A stretch of 37,733 nt of DNA. Origin: Actinophytocola sp045807065 (GTDB lineage Bacteria > Actinomycetota > Actinomycetes > Mycobacteriales > Pseudonocardiaceae). Below the pieces are notes generated by a model. The model saw only the letters and a program-made list of their open reading frames with translations. It did no database searches and had not been told where the DNA came from. The stretch's first letter is position 1, and each line of letters starts with the position of its first letter. Positions 8,603 to 16,571 of this stretch are shown here, in pieces. The stretch covers positions 1-37,733 of the forward strand of contig NZ_JBJMIE010000462.1 in assembly GCF_045807065.1 (NCBI RefSeq), written 5' to 3'. Both the position numbers and the translations under genes were made by a program.

Positions 8603-9136
8603 TCAGCCCCCATCAGCCTCTACGGGAAGGTCTTCCTTGATACCCGCCATGTCGAGCAGCTCCAGCGCCTTGCGGACCAGGCGGCGCTCGTCGGCGTAGG
8701 CGAGCCGGTCCTCCAGCTCGTCCAGTGCGACCCAGTCGACCTCGGTGACCTCGACATCCTCGTCCGAGAGGTCACCGCCACGCTCCTCCATCAGAAAGTG
8801 GTGCACGGTCTTGTGGATCCTCCGGCGTTCCGCGACGAACCAGTAGTCGATGGTGCCGAGCGGTCGAATTATCTCGCCGACGATGCCGGTCTCTTCCCCG
8901 ACCTCCCGCACGGCGGTCTGCTCGGGGGTCTCGCCCTCCTCGATGTGGCCCTTCGGCAGCGACCACAGCAGCCGGCCGCGCCGGTCGAGACGCCCGATGA
9001 GCACGACCTTGTCGCGGGCGAGGTTGATCACCACCCCGCCGGCCGAGGTCTCGTCGACGGCGGTCATCTTGCGCCCGCGTCGCCTACCGCGGCGTCCGGC
9101 TCGGGCGCCACGCGACCTCCCGGACGACTGGGGCAT
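8603..9136 (-). CDS. Nudix hydrolase (MutT4-like)
   Basis: A 177-residue nudix hydrolase. The nudix box runs GHIEEGETPEQTAVREVGEETG with the catalytic REVGEE glutamates. A very basic N-terminus (RGARAGRRGRRRGRK) precedes the conserved TAVDETSAGGVVI strand, as in M. tuberculosis Rv3908 (mutT4), the equivalent gene beside pcnA. The family hydrolyses nucleoside diphosphates linked to a moiety X; the exact substrate cannot be read from sequence. The start at ATG 9136 has TACGAT 7 nt upstream and no Shine-Dalgarno, suggesting a leaderless mRNA; it diverges from pcnA across 65 bp. Confidence 0.9.
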   Translation of the reverse strand: MPQSSGRSRGARAGRRGRRRGRKMTAVDETSAGGVVINLARDKVVLIGRLDRRGRLLWSLPKGHIEEGETPEQTAVREVGEETGIVGEIIRPLGTIDYWFVAERRRIHKTVHHFLMEERGGDLSDEDVEVTEVDWVALDELEDRLAYADERRLVRKALELLDMAGIKEDLPVEADGG

Positions 9137-9143
9137 GTTCGCG

Positions 9144-9149
9144 ATCGTA
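9144..9149 (-). promoter_or_regulatory. -10 box of the nudix-DUF6049-murJ operon
   Basis: TACGAT (TANNNT) on the minus strand, 7 nt before ATG 9136. Its counterpart for pcnA (TACGCT, 9188-9193) points the other way, so the 65-bp intergenic region holds two back-to-back leaderless promoters. Confidence 0.5.
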
Positions 9150-9187
9150 ATGCGGGTATGGCGTCCTGGTTGCCCGATCACGGCAGT

Positions 9188-9193
9188 TACGCT
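9188..9193 (+). promoter_or_regulatory. -10 box of pcnA, leaderless transcript
   Basis: TACGCT (TANNNT) 8 nt before the GTG start of pcnA, with no Shine-Dalgarno sequence in between. Confidence 0.5.
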
Positions 9194-9201
9194 GGTTCCT
9201 C

Positions 9202-10668
9202 GTGTCCAACATCCAGACCGTTGACGTCCGCAACCGCGAAACGGAGGAGCAGGTGCGCTTCCCCGTGGCCTCCGACCTCGGCGCTGAGCTGGCCTCCCGG
9301 TTCACCGAGGCCGGCCACCAGCTGTACCTGGTGGGCGGCACGGTCCGGGACGCGATGATGGACCGGCTCGGCAACGACCTCGACTTCGCCACCGACGCGC
9401 GGCCGCAGCGGGTGCGTGAGCTGCTGACCGGGTGGGCGGACGCCATCTGGGACACGGGCATCGCGTTCGGCACGATGGGCGCGACCAAGCGCGGCACGAC
9501 GGTGGAGATCACCACGTTCCGGTCCGACTCCTACGACCGGATGAGCCGCAACCCCGAGGTCACGTTCGGCGACTCGATCGAGGGTGACCTCCTCCGCCGG
9601 GACTTCACGGTCAACGCCATGGCCGTCGACCTGGCGACCAAGAAGTTCGTCGACCCGTACAACGGGCGGGGAGCGTTGCGCAAACGTGTCCTCGACACGC
9701 CGGCCACCCCGCAGGAGTCGTTCGCCGACGACCCGCTGCGGATGATGCGCGCGGTCCGGTTCGTCAGCCAGCTCGGCTTCGACATCGCCCCGCGCGTGCT
9801 CGCCGCCATCCGCGAGATGGCCGGCGAGATCGACCGGATCACCGCCGAGCGGGTCCAGGTGGAGCTGTCCAAGCTGCTCTGCGGCCGGTTCCCCCGGCGC
9901 GGGCTGGAGCTGATGGTCGACACGGGCCTCGCGGACCACGTGCTGCCCGAGGTGCCGGCCATGCGGCTGGAGATCGACGAGCACCACCAGCACAAGGACG
10001 TCTACCAGCACTCGCTCGTGGTGCTCGACCAGGCGATCGACCTGGAGGAGCAGGGCACCGGGCCCGACCTCGTGCTGCGGCTCGCGGCCCTGCTGCACGA
10101 CATCGGCAAGCCGGCCACGCGGCGGTTCGTCGAGGGTGGCGGGGTGAGCTTCCACCACCACGAGGTCGTGGGCGCCAAGATGGTCCGCAAGCGTTTGCGC
10201 GCGTTGCGGTACTCGAAGGAGGTCATCGAGGAGGTCGCCCAGCTCGTGTACCTCCACCTGCGGTTCCACGGCTACGGCAAGGGCGAGTGGACGGACTCGG
10301 CGGTGCGCCGGTACGTGACCGACGCCGGTCCCCTGCTGTCCCGCCTGCACAAGCTCGTCCGCGCCGACAGCACCACCCGCAACCGGCGCAAGGCCGCGGC
10401 CCTGCAGCGGACCTACGACGACCTCGAGATCAGGATCGCCCGGATCGCCGCCGAGGAGGACCTCGCGCGGGTGCGGCCGGACCTGGACGGCAACGAGATC
10501 ATGCGGCTGCTCGGCCTGCCGCCCGGCCCGCTCGTCGGCAAGGCGTGGCGCTACCTCAAGGAGCTGCGCCTGGACCGCGGCCCGCTGGAGCACGACGAGG
10601 CGATCGCCGAGCTGCGCAAGTGGGCCGAGGCCGAGGGGATCACGCCGCCGGCCGAGCCCGGCGACTGA
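9202..10668 (+). CDS. pcnA: CCA tRNA nucleotidyltransferase
   Basis: A 488-residue class II nucleotidyltransferase that adds or repairs the 3'-CCA end of tRNAs. The N-terminal domain has LVGGTVRDAMMDRLGNDLDF with the two metal-binding aspartates (DLDF), followed by the RRDFTVNAMAVD motif. The central/C-terminal HD domain carries LLHDIGKPATR and HHHEVVGA, as in actinobacterial PcnA. The gene diverges from the nudix gene and converges on the MFS gene, overlapping it by 29 nt at the 3' ends. The GTG start is supported by the leaderless -10 box 8 nt upstream. Confidence 0.95.
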   Translation: MSNIQTVDVRNRETEEQVRFPVASDLGAELASRFTEAGHQLYLVGGTVRDAMMDRLGNDLDFATDARPQRVRELLTGWADAIWDTGIAFGTMGATKRGTTVEITTFRSDSYDRMSRNPEVTFGDSIEGDLLRRDFTVNAMAVDLATKKFVDPYNGRGALRKRVLDTPATPQESFADDPLRMMRAVRFVSQLGFDIAPRVLAAIREMAGEIDRITAERVQVELSKLLCGRFPRRGLELMVDTGLADHVLPEVPAMRLEIDEHHQHKDVYQHSLVVLDQAIDLEEQGTGPDLVLRLAALLHDIGKPATRRFVEGGGVSFHHHEVVGAKMVRKRLRALRYSKEVIEEVAQLVYLHLRFHGYGKGEWTDSAVRRYVTDAGPLLSRLHKLVRADSTTRNRRKAAALQRTYDDLEIRIARIAAEEDLARVRPDLDGNEIMRLLGLPPGPLVGKAWRYLKELRLDRGPLEHDEAIAELRKWAEAEGITPPAEPGD

Positions 10669-11962
10669 CCAGCTCGAACGCGGTGATCCCGGCCAGGTAG
10701 AGGACGGTCGCGGCCACGATGAGGCCCAACGACTCGCCGTTGGCCGGGATCACGGCCGCCGCGATGGCCACCGCAATCGCTTGCGTGATGTTGAACAGCA
10801 TGTCGTAGAGGGCGAACACCCGGCCGCGGGCCTCGTCGCCGATGTCGCGCTGCACGGCCGCGTCCACGCACAGCTTCACGACCTGGCCGGTGTAGGAGAT
10901 GAGGAACGCGGCCACCAGCGTGGTCGGCAGCAGCATCGGCAGGCCGAGCCCCAACTGGGTGAGCGAGGCGGCGCCGAGCGCGAAGAACACGGTCCGCCTG
11001 CGGCCGAACGCGGTGACCAGCCGTGCGGTGGTGAGCCCGGCCACGAAGATGCCGAGGCCGCCCGCCCCGAGCACCACGCCGAGCCCGGGCACGTCGGCCT
11101 TGATCGGCCCCCAGTCGTCGAAGCTGTAGCGCATCAGGATCACGGTCAGCAGCAGCGAGATGCCGAACGCCGCCCGGTGCGCCATGAGCGCGCAGAACCC
11201 GGCGGCGACGCTGGGCGTGCGAAGCGCGATCCGCCCGCCGTCGACCAGCCCGCCGGCCACGGCCGCGATCGCGGTGGCCGGCTCGACCACCCTGTCCGGT
11301 CCCAGCGCGCCGCGGGCGAACCGGCCGGCGAGCCAGGCGGCGAGCACCGACCCCACGACCGCGACCGCGGTGGTGAGCCCGGAGCCGGCGTTGCCGTGCC
11401 CGAACACGCTCCGCAACCCGACCGCGCACACGGCGCCGAGCACGGAGACGACCGCCCCGAGCGTCACCGACAGCGCGTTCGCCTCGACGAGGTTGCGGAC
11501 CGGCACGACGTGCGGCAGCGCGGCGGACAGACCCGCGCCCACGAACCGGCTGATGCCGATCACGACGAGCGCGAGCAGGAGGATGGGGAACCCGGCCACC
11601 CCGGTGGCCACGCACACGGCGGAGAGCGCGATGAACATCCCGCGCAGGAGGTTGGCCGCGACCAGCACCCGGCGGCGGTCCCACCGGTCGAGCAGCGCAC
11701 CGGCGAACGGCCCGATGATCGAGTACGGAAGCAGGAGCACGACGAACCCGGCCGCGATCTCCGACGGCGACACCCCGCGCTCGGGGTTGAAGACGACGGC
11801 GCTCGCGAGCCCGGTCTGGAACAGACCGTCACCCCACTGCGAGGAGAAACGGCTGAACAGCAGCCTGCGGAACCCGTCGAAGGCCAGCAGCCTGCGCGCC
11901 CCGATCCGAACGTGGTGCGGATCGGGGACCGTCTGCGGAGGACTCTCCGCCGTTTCACTCAC
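10640..11962 (-). CDS. MFS transporter
   Basis: A 440-residue major facilitator with about 12 hydrophobic segments in two halves. The motif-A region GPFAGALLDRWDRRRVL lies between helices 2 and 3, typical of drug/metabolite exporters of the MFS_3-like type. The substrate is unknown. It converges with pcnA with overlapping 3' ends. Its GTG start at 11962 has TAGGCT 8 nt upstream (11971-11976), so a leaderless mRNA is likely. The 331-bp region upstream, shared with yqgE, contains a strong hairpin. Confidence 0.85.
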   Translation of the reverse strand: MSETAESPPQTVPDPHHVRIGARRLLAFDGFRRLLFSRFSSQWGDGLFQTGLASAVVFNPERGVSPSEIAAGFVVLLLPYSIIGPFAGALLDRWDRRRVLVAANLLRGMFIALSAVCVATGVAGFPILLLALVVIGISRFVGAGLSAALPHVVPVRNLVEANALSVTLGAVVSVLGAVCAVGLRSVFGHGNAGSGLTTAVAVVGSVLAAWLAGRFARGALGPDRVVEPATAIAAVAGGLVDGGRIALRTPSVAAGFCALMAHRAAFGISLLLTVILMRYSFDDWGPIKADVPGLGVVLGAGGLGIFVAGLTTARLVTAFGRRRTVFFALGAASLTQLGLGLPMLLPTTLVAAFLISYTGQVVKLCVDAAVQRDIGDEARGRVFALYDMLFNITQAIAVAIAAAVIPANGESLGLIVAATVLYLAGITAFELVSRRARPAA

Positions 11963-11970
11963 AACCGGTC

Positions 11971-11976
11971 AGCCTA
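11971..11976 (-). promoter_or_regulatory. -10 box of the MFS gene, leaderless transcript
   Basis: TAGGCT (TANNNT) 8 nt before the GTG start at 11962 on the minus strand. Confidence 0.45.
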
Positions 11977-12051
11977 CGGTGAAAGGTGTAAGGATCTCGA
12001 AACGGCGGAGGCCCGCCGGGCGGGTTCTGGGATGACACCCGGAAGAGATGC

Positions 12052-12093
12052 GGAGCGAGCTGGTCCGCGTTCTCCGCGGACGCAGCTCGCTCC
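12052..12093. repeat. Strong hairpin in the MFS/yqgE divergent region
   Basis: Arms of 10 bp (12052-12061 with 12084-12093, ggagcgagct/agctcgctcc) and 7 bp (12063-12069 with 12075-12081, gtccgcg/cgcggac) separated by a 1/2-nt internal loop and closed by a 5-nt loop. No gene ends here, because both neighbours are transcribed away from it, so it is not an obvious terminator. The rest of the 11977-12293 gap contains a second, shorter hairpin and nothing else I can recognise. Confidence 0.6.
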
Positions 12094-12206
12094 GAGTGGC
12101 GGACAGACGGTCGCCTCACGGCGGTTGGCGCGACGCGGCTCCAGCCGAACGGTATTCCGCGAAGGCACTTCTGTTTGAGCCCGGGGGACACTGTGCTGCC
12201 CAGCCA

Positions 12207-12224
12207 CCTCCTCCAACGAGGAGG
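12207..12224 (+). repeat. Short hairpin upstream of yqgE
   Basis: A perfect 7-bp stem (cctcctc/gaggagg) with a 4-nt caac loop, about 70 bp before the yqgE start. The 3' arm resembles an anti-Shine-Dalgarno partner, but it is too far from the start to act as a ribosome site. Confidence 0.35.
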
Positions 12225-12293
12225 CGCCACTCATTGTTCCCCTAGAAGTGAAGTCCTGCTGGATTCCCGACGGCCGGATGGGATCATGTCTCC

Positions 12294-12875
12294 GTGCGAT
12301 CCGACCCTTCCGATGCGGCCGTCGAGCCGGGCACGCTGCTCGTCGCGGCACCCAGCCTCACCGATGCCAACTTCCGCCGCACGGTCGTGTTCGTCATCGA
12401 CCACCGGGGCGAGGGCACTCTCGGGGTGGTGCTGAACCGGCCGAGCGAGGTCCCGGTCGACGACGTGCTGCCCAACTGGGGCCCGCACGTGTCCACGCCC
12501 GGCTCGGTGTTCGTGGGCGGACCGGTCGACCAGAAGACGGCGCTGTGCCTGGCCGCGATGCGCACCGGCGAGGCGACCAACGGGGTCAAGGGGCTGATCG
12601 GGGTGCGCGGCCCCGTGGCCCTCGTGGACCTCGACGCCGACCCCGAGGTGCTGGTGCCGAAGTTCCGCGGCCTGCGGGTGTTCGCCGGCTACGCGGGGTG
12701 GGACGTCGGCCAGGTCGCCGGCGAGATCGAGCGGGGTGACTGGATCGTGGTGCCCGCACTGCCCTCCGACGTGCTCGCCCCGGCCGACCACGACCTGTGG
12801 GGCCGGGTGCTGCGCCGGCAGGGCATGCCGCTGGCCTTACTCGCCACCCACCCCGGCGACGTTCGCACCAACTGA
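12294..12875 (+). CDS. YqgE/AlgH family protein
   Basis: A 193-residue member of the UPF0301 (YqgE/AlgH) family. Diagnostic segments are the N-terminal GTLLVAAPSLTDANFRRTVV, then GTLGVVLNRPSE, VFVGGPVD and the VFAGYAGWDVGQVAGEIERGDW block. AlgH was first described as an alginate regulator in Pseudomonas, but no molecular activity is settled and the protein lacks a DNA-binding domain. It starts at GTG 12294 with no clear Shine-Dalgarno. Its 3' end overlaps the convergent SdpI-like gene by 39 nt. Confidence 0.92.
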   Translation: MRSDPSDAAVEPGTLLVAAPSLTDANFRRTVVFVIDHRGEGTLGVVLNRPSEVPVDDVLPNWGPHVSTPGSVFVGGPVDQKTALCLAAMRTGEATNGVKGLIGVRGPVALVDLDADPEVLVPKFRGLRVFAGYAGWDVGQVAGEIERGDWIVVPALPSDVLAPADHDLWGRVLRRQGMPLALLATHPGDVRTN

Positions 12876-13298
12876 CTTCGCGATGTCACAGCCGCCGCAC
12901 TGACAGCCCTTGCACCCGGCGGGCAGCTCGGGCTCCGGCGCCGGCACGGCCTCGGCGGCCCGGTGCCCCAGCACACCCCCGGCCGCGGCGATGGCCAGCG
13001 TGCCGACCAGCGCGACCGCCGCGACGACCACCGTGGCGGCGCCCGTCATGAGCAGCGCGACACCGCCGCCGACGACACCGACCCACCCACCGACGGCGAC
13101 CGGCAGCCCGGCCACCTTGTTGCCGACCCGGAAGGTCTCGTCGTCCCGGAGCGTGGCCGGCGTGCGCACCCCGCCGAACCGGTTCCTCGGCAACCGTTCG
13201 AGAAACCCGAGCAGTCCGACGACGGCGACGACCAGTCCGACCACGAGCGGCACGAGCGCGACAAGAGACACGCCCACGATCGTAGGTCGTCGGTTCAA
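12837..13298 (-). CDS. SdpI/YhfL family membrane protein with Cys-rich tail
   Basis: A 153-residue protein from TTG 13298; an internal GTG start a few codons later is also possible. It has three hydrophobic segments. After the first comes the SdpI-family signature RNRFGGVRTPATLRDDETF...GNKVAG, also found in the Bacillus SdpI immunity protein. The C-terminus ends in a hydrophilic tail with four closely spaced cysteines (CKGCQCGGC), not part of the usual family core and possibly metal-binding. The 3' end overlaps yqgE. Its function in this organism is unknown. Confidence 0.75.
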   Translation of the reverse strand: MNRRPTIVGVSLVALVPLVVGLVVAVVGLLGFLERLPRNRFGGVRTPATLRDDETFRVGNKVAGLPVAVGGWVGVVGGGVALLMTGAATVVVAAVALVGTLAIAAAGGVLGHRAAEAVPAPEPELPAGCKGCQCGGCDIAKSVGANVAGVGGE

Positions 13299-13328
13299 GG
13301 GCCGAGCAAACGGCGTTGCCCTCCGCGA

Positions 13329-13334
13329 TAGACT
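13329..13334 (+). promoter_or_regulatory. -10 box of the leuS leader transcript
   Basis: TAGACT (TANNNT) exactly 6 nt before the leader-peptide ATG at 13341, so the transcript probably starts at or very near that AUG. No convincing -35 hexamer is visible, which is common for actinobacterial promoters. Confidence 0.55.
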
Positions 13335-13340
13335 GGTGGT

Positions 13341-13379
13341 ATGAGCGCCGGACGCCTGCTCCTTAGCCGGCCGCGCTGA
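13341..13379 (+). CDS. Leucine leader peptide (attenuator of leuS)
   Basis: A 12-codon ORF, MSAGRLLLSRPR, with three consecutive leucine codons CTG-CTC-CTT at 13356-13364; CTT is rare in this genome's codon usage. It is followed by a 12-bp hairpin and then a factor-independent terminator before leuS. This is the layout of ribosome-mediated attenuation: scarcity of charged tRNA-Leu would stall the ribosome on the Leu run, cover the 5' arm of the first hairpin and alter folding downstream. Regulation is inferred from the arrangement; the ORF, codons and hairpins are seen directly. Confidence 0.75.
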   Translation: MSAGRLLLSRPR

Positions 13380-13407
13380 CCGGTCCGCCCCAGGAGGTCA
13401 GTGCGGC
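13370..13407 (+). promoter_or_regulatory. Leader hairpin (pause / 1:2 structure)
   Basis: gccgcgctgacc (13370-13381) pairs over 12 bp, with one G-U, with ggtcagtgcggc (13396-13407). The 5' arm overlaps the last codons and stop of the leader peptide, so ribosome position would decide whether it forms. It abuts the terminator hairpin directly. Confidence 0.65.
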
Positions 13408-13441
13408 AACCCCTCGTGCCCCTGCGGCAGAGGGGTTTTTT
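13408..13441 (+). terminator. Attenuator terminator upstream of leuS
   Basis: aacccctc (13408-13415) pairs perfectly with gaggggtt (13430-13437), followed by a run of six T (13436-13441). This is the only hairpin with a good U-run in the window. It sits between the leader peptide and leuS, about 40 nt before the leuS start, as expected for a transcriptional attenuator. Confidence 0.8.
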
Positions 13442-13481
13442 GTGTTCCGGAGCAGAGCAACCAGGGAAGGACCCCCCGACG

Positions 13482-16322
13482 ATGAGTGAGCAAGCAGCCT
13501 CGGCCGTGGACTCGGCGGCAGTGCCCGCACACCGCTACACGGCGGCGCTGGCCAACTCCATCGAGGCGCGCTGGCAGGAGCAGTGGGCCGAGCGCGGCAC
13601 CTTCGAGGCGCCGAACCCCGCCGGCCCGCTGAAGGGTGACGTGCCCGAGGACAAGCTGTTCGTGCAGGACATGTTCCCGTACCCGTCCGGCTCCGGGCTG
13701 CACGTCGGGCACCCCCTGGGCTTCATCGGCACGGACGTGTTCGCGCGGTACCACCGCATGACCGGGCGCAACGTGCTGCACACCATGGGCTTCGACGCGT
13801 TCGGGCTGCCCGCCGAGCAGTACGCGGTGCGCACCGGCCAGCACCCGCGCAAGACGACCGAGGAGAACATCGCCCGCTACCTGCACCAGATCCGGCGGCT
13901 GGGCCTGGGGCACGACGAGCGCCGACGCGTCAGCACCACCGACCTGACCTTCTATCGCTGGACGCAGTGGATCTTCCTGCAGATCTTCAACGCCTGGTAC
14001 GACACCGAGCAGGACAGGGCCCGGCCTATCAGCGAGCTGGAGGCCGAGTACGCGCAGGACAAGCGCCGCACGCCGGACGGGCGCGGCTGGTGCGAGCTGA
14101 CCCGCGTCGAGCAGCGGAAGGTCATCGACTCGCACCGGCTGGTGTACCTGTCCGAGGCGCCGGTCAACTGGTGTCCCGGCCTGGGCACGGTCGTGGCCAA
14201 CGAGGAGGTCACCGCCGACGGGCGCAGCGAGCGCGGCAACTTCCCGGTGTTCCGCAAGAAGCTGCGCCAGTGGATGATGCGGATCACCGCGTACGCCGAC
14301 CGCCTGGTCGACGACCTGGAGCTGCTGGAGTGGCCCGACCAGGTCAAGGCCATGCAGCGCAACTGGATCGGCCGCTCCTCGGGCGCCCACATCCGCTTCC
14401 CGGTCGAGGGTGACGCGATCGAGGTCTTCACGACCCGCCCCGACACCGTGTTCGGCGCGACGTACATGGTGCTGGCCCCGGAGCACCACCTGGTCGACCG
14501 GGTCGTGCCGGACGCCTGGCCGGCGGACGTGGACGCGAGCTGGACCGGCGGCCACGCGACGCCCGCCGAAGCGATCGCGGCCTACCGCCTGGCCGCGTCG
14601 CGCAAGTCGGACCTGGACCGCCAGGAGAACAAGGAGAAGACCGGCGTCTTCATCGGCGTCTACGCCACGAACCCGGCCAACGACAAGAAGATCCCCGTCT
14701 TCATCGCCGACTACGTGCTGATGGGCTACGGCACCGGCGCGATCATGGCGGTGCCCGGACAGGACCAGCGCGACTGGGACTTCGCCAAGGTCTTCAACCT
14801 GCCGATCATCCGGACCGTCCGGCCGACCGAGGGCTTCGACGGCGAGGCGTTCACCGGCGACGGCCCGGCCATGAACTCGGGCTTCCTGGACGGCCTGGAC
14901 GTCGACGAGGCCAAGAAGACGATCATCGCCTGGCTGGAGCAGCACGGCCACGGGGAAGGCAAGCTGCAGTACAAGCTGCGTGACTGGCTGTTCGCCCGCC
15001 AGCGCTACTGGGGTGAGCCGTTCCCGATCGTGTTCGACTCCGACGGCCTGCCGCACGCGATCCCCGAGCACATGCTGCCGGTGGAGCTGCCCGAGATCGC
15101 CGACTACTCCCCGAAGACCTTCGACCCGGACGACGCCGACTCGGAGCCGTCGCCGCCGCTGCTGCGTGCCACCGACTGGATCGAGGTCGAGCTGGACCTG
15201 GGCGACGGGGTGAAGAAGTACCGCCGCGACGCGAACGTGATGCCGCAGTGGGCGGGTTCGAGCTGGTACCAGCTGCGGTACGTGGACCCGACCAACCAGG
15301 AGACCATCTGCGAGCCGGAGAACGAGCAGTACTGGCTGGGCCCCCGCCCGGAGATCCACGGCCCGCAGGACCCGGGCGGCGTGGACCTGTACATCGGCGG
15401 CATCGAGCACGCGGTGCTGCACCTGCTGTACTCGCGCTTCTGGCAGAAGGTGCTGTTCGACCTGGGCCACGTGTCGGCCAAGGAGCCGTACCGGCGCCTG
15501 TTCAACCAGGGCTACATCCAGGCCTACGCCTACACGGACGCCCGCGGCGTGTACGTGCCGGCCGAGGAGGTCGTGGAGCGGGACGGCAGGTTCTACTGGC
15601 AGGACCAGGAGGTCCGCCAGGAGTACGGCAAGATGGGCAAGAGCCTGAAGAACGTCGTCACGCCGGACGAGATGTGCGAGCAGTACGGCGCCGACACGTT
15701 CCGGTTCTACGAGATGTCCATGGGCCCGATGGACGTGTCCCGCCCGTGGGCCACCAAGGACGTCGTCGGCGCACAGCGGTTCCTGCAGCGCATGTGGCGC
15801 AACGTGGTCGACGAGGAGACCGGCGCGGTCGCCGTCAGCACCGACGACCCGGACGAGGCCACGCTGCGCGCCCTGCACAGGGCGATCGCGGGCGTCCACG
15901 CCGACTACGCGAACATGCGCTTCAACACGGCCGGTGCGAAGCTGATCGAGCTGAACAACCACGTGACCAAGACCTACGGCGGCAAGCCGAAGCCGAGGTC
16001 CGTGGTGGAGCCGATGGTGCTGATGATGGCCCCCCTGTGCCCGCACGTCGCGGAGGAGATGTGGAGCCGCCTGGGCCACGAGACCTCCCTGGCCCACGGC
16101 CCGTTCCCGGTCGCCGACGAGAAGTACCTGGTCGAGGACACCATCGAGTACCCGATCCAGGTCAACGGCAAGGTCCGCGCCCGCGTCACGGTCCCCGCGG
16201 ACGCCACCCAGGACGAGGTGAAGACCGCCGCCCTGGCCGACGAGAAGATCGCGACCCTGATCACCGGCGAACCGAAGAAGGTCATCGTGGTCCCGGGTCG
16301 CCTGGTCAACGTGGTCGTCTGA
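13482..16322 (+). CDS. leuS: Leucyl-tRNA synthetase
   Basis: A 946-residue class I aminoacyl-tRNA synthetase charging tRNA-Leu, full length for the actinobacterial form. The HIGH motif appears as HVGH (residues 74-77, in YPSGSGLHVGHPLGF) and KMSKS as KMGKS (717-721). Between them lies the CP1 editing domain with the threonine-rich FTTRPDT segment; anticodon-binding and C-terminal domains follow. ATG 13482 is chosen over upstream in-frame triplets because gggaagga lies about 10 nt before it and the upstream triplets fall inside the attenuator. Expression is probably leucine-responsive through the leader. Confidence 0.97.
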   Translation: MSEQAASAVDSAAVPAHRYTAALANSIEARWQEQWAERGTFEAPNPAGPLKGDVPEDKLFVQDMFPYPSGSGLHVGHPLGFIGTDVFARYHRMTGRNVLHTMGFDAFGLPAEQYAVRTGQHPRKTTEENIARYLHQIRRLGLGHDERRRVSTTDLTFYRWTQWIFLQIFNAWYDTEQDRARPISELEAEYAQDKRRTPDGRGWCELTRVEQRKVIDSHRLVYLSEAPVNWCPGLGTVVANEEVTADGRSERGNFPVFRKKLRQWMMRITAYADRLVDDLELLEWPDQVKAMQRNWIGRSSGAHIRFPVEGDAIEVFTTRPDTVFGATYMVLAPEHHLVDRVVPDAWPADVDASWTGGHATPAEAIAAYRLAASRKSDLDRQENKEKTGVFIGVYATNPANDKKIPVFIADYVLMGYGTGAIMAVPGQDQRDWDFAKVFNLPIIRTVRPTEGFDGEAFTGDGPAMNSGFLDGLDVDEAKKTIIAWLEQHGHGEGKLQYKLRDWLFARQRYWGEPFPIVFDSDGLPHAIPEHMLPVELPEIADYSPKTFDPDDADSEPSPPLLRATDWIEVELDLGDGVKKYRRDANVMPQWAGSSWYQLRYVDPTNQETICEPENEQYWLGPRPEIHGPQDPGGVDLYIGGIEHAVLHLLYSRFWQKVLFDLGHVSAKEPYRRLFNQGYIQAYAYTDARGVYVPAEEVVERDGRFYWQDQEVRQEYGKMGKSLKNVVTPDEMCEQYGADTFRFYEMSMGPMDVSRPWATKDVVGAQRFLQRMWRNVVDEETGAVAVSTDDPDEATLRALHRAIAGVHADYANMRFNTAGAKLIELNNHVTKTYGGKPKPRSVVEPMVLMMAPLCPHVAEEMWSRLGHETSLAHGPFPVADEKYLVEDTIEYPIQVNGKVRARVTVPADATQDEVKTAALADEKIATLITGEPKKVIVVPGRLVNVVV

Positions 16323-16328
16323 GTCCGG

Positions 16329-16363
16329 AGCGGTTCGGCGGCGGGTGGTGCCGGCGAACCGCT
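16329..16363 (+). terminator. Terminator after leuS
   Basis: agcggttcg (16329-16337) pairs perfectly with cgaaccgct (16355-16363), starting 7 nt beyond the leuS stop, followed by ttctc. A reasonable factor-independent terminator for a high-GC genome. Confidence 0.6.
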
Positions 16364-16404
16364 TCTCGGTGGCTCCGACGAGCTGACGGCCGAGGAGAAG
16401 GATC

Positions 16405-16456
16405 GCGCCGCTGGCATCGATCGCTCGGGGGGCTACGCGACCGAGGCCAGCGGCGC
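16405..16456. repeat. Long nested inverted repeat between convergent genes
   Basis: gcgccgctggc (16405-16415) pairs perfectly over 11 bp with gccagcggcgc (16446-16456), with an inner ctcgg/ccgag stem. It lies in the 249-bp convergent gap between leuS and the small minus-strand gene and may terminate the latter or act bidirectionally. Confidence 0.5.
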
Positions 16457-16485
16457 GCGCGAACATTGTGGCACCCCTGTCGGGC

Positions 16486-16508
16486 AGTGCTAACTAATCG
16501 TTAGCACT
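16486..16508. promoter_or_regulatory. 9-bp perfect palindrome, operator-like
   Basis: agtgctaac and gttagcact flank a 5-nt taatc centre, giving a perfect, relatively AT-rich inverted repeat. The half-site words resemble those of CIRCE but in the opposite order and with a shorter spacer. It lies between convergent genes, where an operator would have no obvious promoter to control. Confidence 0.45.
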
Positions 16509-16571
16509 TGCGCACGAAATCACCCATGTCGTGTTCGCATGATCGCGAAGCGTGGCTGCACGTGCAGGCGG

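Noticed and set aside
13380..13481. A T-box riboswitch upstream of leuS
   Set aside because: No stem I specifier loop or T-box core is present; the short Leu leader peptide with a terminator explains the region better.
13398..16466. A 1022-codon open frame antisense to leuS
   Set aside because: The translation is repetitive Val/Arg/Asp/His-rich sequence with no domain, while the opposite strand is a complete leucyl-tRNA synthetase.
16486..16508. A CIRCE (HrcA) element
   Set aside because: CIRCE is TTAGCACTC-N9-GAGTGCTAA; here the half-sites are in the opposite order with a 5-nt spacer and no heat-shock gene follows.
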